This document shows, piece after piece, positions 62,534 through 64,000 of a stretch of DNA of 64,000 nucleotides. Position 1 is the first letter of the stretch; every line of letters starts with the position of its first letter. This DNA is from Paraburkholderia lacunae (GTDB taxonomy: Bacteria; Pseudomonadota; Gammaproteobacteria; Burkholderiales; Burkholderiaceae): the NCBI RefSeq assembly GCF_003353175.1, contig NZ_QHKS01000008.1, positions 248,001 to 312,000 on the forward strand, read 5' to 3'. The translations under genes were made by a program, and so were the position numbers. Below the pieces are notes generated by a model that saw only the letters and a program-made list of their open reading frames with translations, was not told the origin of the DNA and made no database searches.

Positions 62534-62743
62534 GGCGCATTCTCCCGTCATATTGCGACTGCGGGCGCACGATTGCGGACGCTCTATCTTCAGTCTACAG
62601 ATGTTTTGCTGCATCGCAATATATTGACCGTGGTAAAAATGTCAAATCTTGAAGCGTCACAATTTTGAAAAGATGGGTCTTACGTGGAGATGTGCGAACA
62701 TGAATTGACGAGCTTTTGATCTGACATGATTTACGGGGGCTCC

Positions 62744-63067
62744 ATGGCTAGCCATTCGCTCACCTGGGCAGCGGTGCCGCACAATAGTGACGGCGTCGTC
62801 TTCCAGTTTCGTATCGTCCACGGATTTCAGCGTTTCCACGTATCGCGCCGCGTGCTCGAGCATGTGTTCGACCTCGAACCAGCCGCTTCGGACGCGAGAC
62901 AACTCGAACACTTCTATTTGTATCTGGATCGCATTCTGGCTCGAGCCAGCACGAAGCGTTCGATCGCCAGTTCGGACACGGTTCAACTTCTGACAACCGA
63001 TTTCACTTCAACGAGAAACGAGCAACGCAGCTCAAGTCGGCATGGAGTGGCACGAAGTGCGGCCTAA
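62744..63067 (+). CDS. Small hypothetical protein, DUF1488-like
   Basis: 107 residues. The order VVFQFRIVHGFQRFHVSRRVLEHVFDLEP ... EHFYLYLDRILARAS resembles the DUF1488 type (a beta-hairpin followed by a long helix). The match is from memory and only approximate. A short G-rich leader precedes the ATG. Confidence 0.5.
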   Translation: MASHSLTWAAVPHNSDGVVFQFRIVHGFQRFHVSRRVLEHVFDLEPAASDARQLEHFYLYLDRILARASTKRSIASSDTVQLLTTDFTSTRNEQRSSSRHGVARSAA

Positions 63068-63156
63068 GCGACGGTATTGAAGAGAGGTATCGGTCGTATT
63101 TTTATGGCGTCCATGCACCGCGTGGGGGGGCGACCCGAACGATTGCCGCCTCGGCT

Positions 63157-63855
63157 TTAGTGGCCTGCGGCCGCCTGCTCCTCACGCGCATACTGCGTAG
63201 GCGGCCGGCCGACGTGCCGCGTGAAGGCGACGCTGAAGGTGCTGGCGGAGCTGTAGCCGACGCGCTGCGCAATCTCGGCGACGCGGCCTTCGTTGCGGCG
63301 CAGGAGATCCTTCGCGAGTGCCATGCGCCAGGTGAGCAGATACTCCATCGGCGCGACGCCGACCGCGCGGCTGAAGCGCTCGAAAAAGGTCGAGCGCGAG
63401 AGCGCAGCTTCCTTCGCGAGCTCAGCAACCGTCCCCGCGTGTGTCGGGTGTTCGTGCATCCCGCGGATCGCGACCGCAAGGCGGCAATCGGAGAGCCCAC
63501 GCACCAGGCCCGGCGACGCGTTCGTTCCTGCCGTGGACCGCAGCGCCTCGATGAGCAGCACTTCCAGCAGTCGTGACAGCACAACTTCGCGCGCGGGCCG
63601 CTGCTCGCGTGATTCCTCTCGCACAAGCTCCACGAGCGTGGCCAAACGCTGTTCGCCGCGAACATGCACGAGTTGCGGCAACAGCGAGACCAGCAAGGTC
63701 GCATCCGGTGAGCCGAAGCTGCAGTGGCCCGCCATCATGCGCGAGTCGATCGGTCTGTCTGGAGCGCCGATTCTGAATTCACCGTTGCCCAGCGCGATGG
63801 GCGCCGCCGTCAGTCCGGGGTTTTCCGAGCGAATCGCAAACGGATTCTTTCGCGA
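63157..63855 (-). pseudogene. 5'-truncated AraC family regulator
   Basis: The frame is open from just after a TAA (63856-63858) to the stop at 63157. It holds the second half of a cupin-6 sensor (FAIRSENPGLTAAPIALGNG ... LLVSLLPQLVHVRGE) and a complete AraC HTH pair (GTVAELAKEAALSRSTFFERFSRAVG ... VAEIAQRVGYSSASTFSVAFTRHVGRPPTQY). The first ~90-100 residues expected in this family are absent, and no start codon precedes the sensor remnant; an internal ATG at 63738 could yield a sensorless protein. Likely a pseudogene. Confidence 0.7.
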
Positions 63856-64000
63856 TTATTCAGCGCGATGAATCCTTAGACAAATAACGTCACGAACCAA
63901 GAAATCTTTAGTAATTTTTTGAAAACCTGGTGACCGTTGAGCGATTGCCCACGGACTAATGTGTCGGCGCGAAAGGTGACAAATTGAAGGGCACTCATCA

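Overview
The window is high-GC chromosomal DNA from a Burkholderiaceae-type betaproteobacterium, most likely Paraburkholderia or a close relative. The basis is the Burkholderia-type porin, the number of LysR/AraC/MarR regulators, the hybrid CoA-dependent 2-aminobenzoate (anthranilate) pathway, and GTG/TTG starts with ATGA overlaps. This is an inference from gene content and style, not from a database search. No rRNA, tRNA or CRISPR was seen.

Layout. 1-7.5 kb: a minus-strand MarR/nitrilase/NmrA/epoxide hydrolase group, a GlxA-type regulator divergent from a tautomerase and a SnoaL-like protein, and an AraC-GyrI regulator. 7.6-9.9 kb: a DHA2 drug transporter and a glutathione S-transferase. 10.0-18.5 kb: a compact minus-strand operon for aerobic anthranilate degradation through CoA thioesters (monooxygenase/reductase, SDR, MarR, enoyl-CoA hydratase, acyl-CoA dehydrogenase, thioesterase, RidA-like protein, CoA ligase), with a good sigma70 promoter at its head. 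18.9-19.9 kb: an integrase remnant and an orphan ParA. 20.0-24.8 kb: a complete branched-chain amino-acid-type ABC transporter. 25.1-27.3 kb: a sulfur/persulfide module (two YeeE-type membrane proteins, a BigR/SqrR-like ArsR repressor and a divergent persulfide-dioxygenase-like MBL protein) with overlapping divergent promoters over an inverted repeat. 27.9-36.2 kb: exported hydrolases (S10 peptidase, EF-hand protein, penicillin acylase, Tat phospholipase C) and small proteins. 36.2-41.7 kb: LysR plus a Fe3+/polyamine/phosphonate-type ABC importer and a LOG-like protein. 41.7-46.6 kb: porin, purple-acid-phosphatase-like protein, and a cNMP-binding/thioredoxin-reductase-like fusion. 46.9-53.6 kb: an eroded stretch with gene remnants, a LysR/MFS pair, a DUF899 gene with unusual codon use, and a chimeric AraC/oxidoreductase ORF.

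The most interesting region is 53.6-58.8 kb. It is a five-gene plus-strand operon: a TIR protein with a coiled-coil repeat, a membrane anchor and a degenerate SNase-like domain; a glycine-zipper lipoprotein; an exported trypsin-like protease; a SLOG-domain protein with four transmembrane segments; and a PGDYG-type small protein overlapping it by ATGA. A TIR domain (possible NAD-derived signal maker) beside a SLOG-membrane protein (possible signal sensor and effector) recalls the logic of Thoeris and SLOG/SLATT conflict systems, but with an envelope-facing half. It is the best candidate here for an undescribed defence or stress system.

The right end (58.8-64.0 kb) holds small proteins, a family 3 glycoside hydrolase and a 5'-truncated AraC gene. 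Start sites, functions and all system-level ideas come from reading the sequence and from family knowledge. None was tested by alignment or structure prediction.
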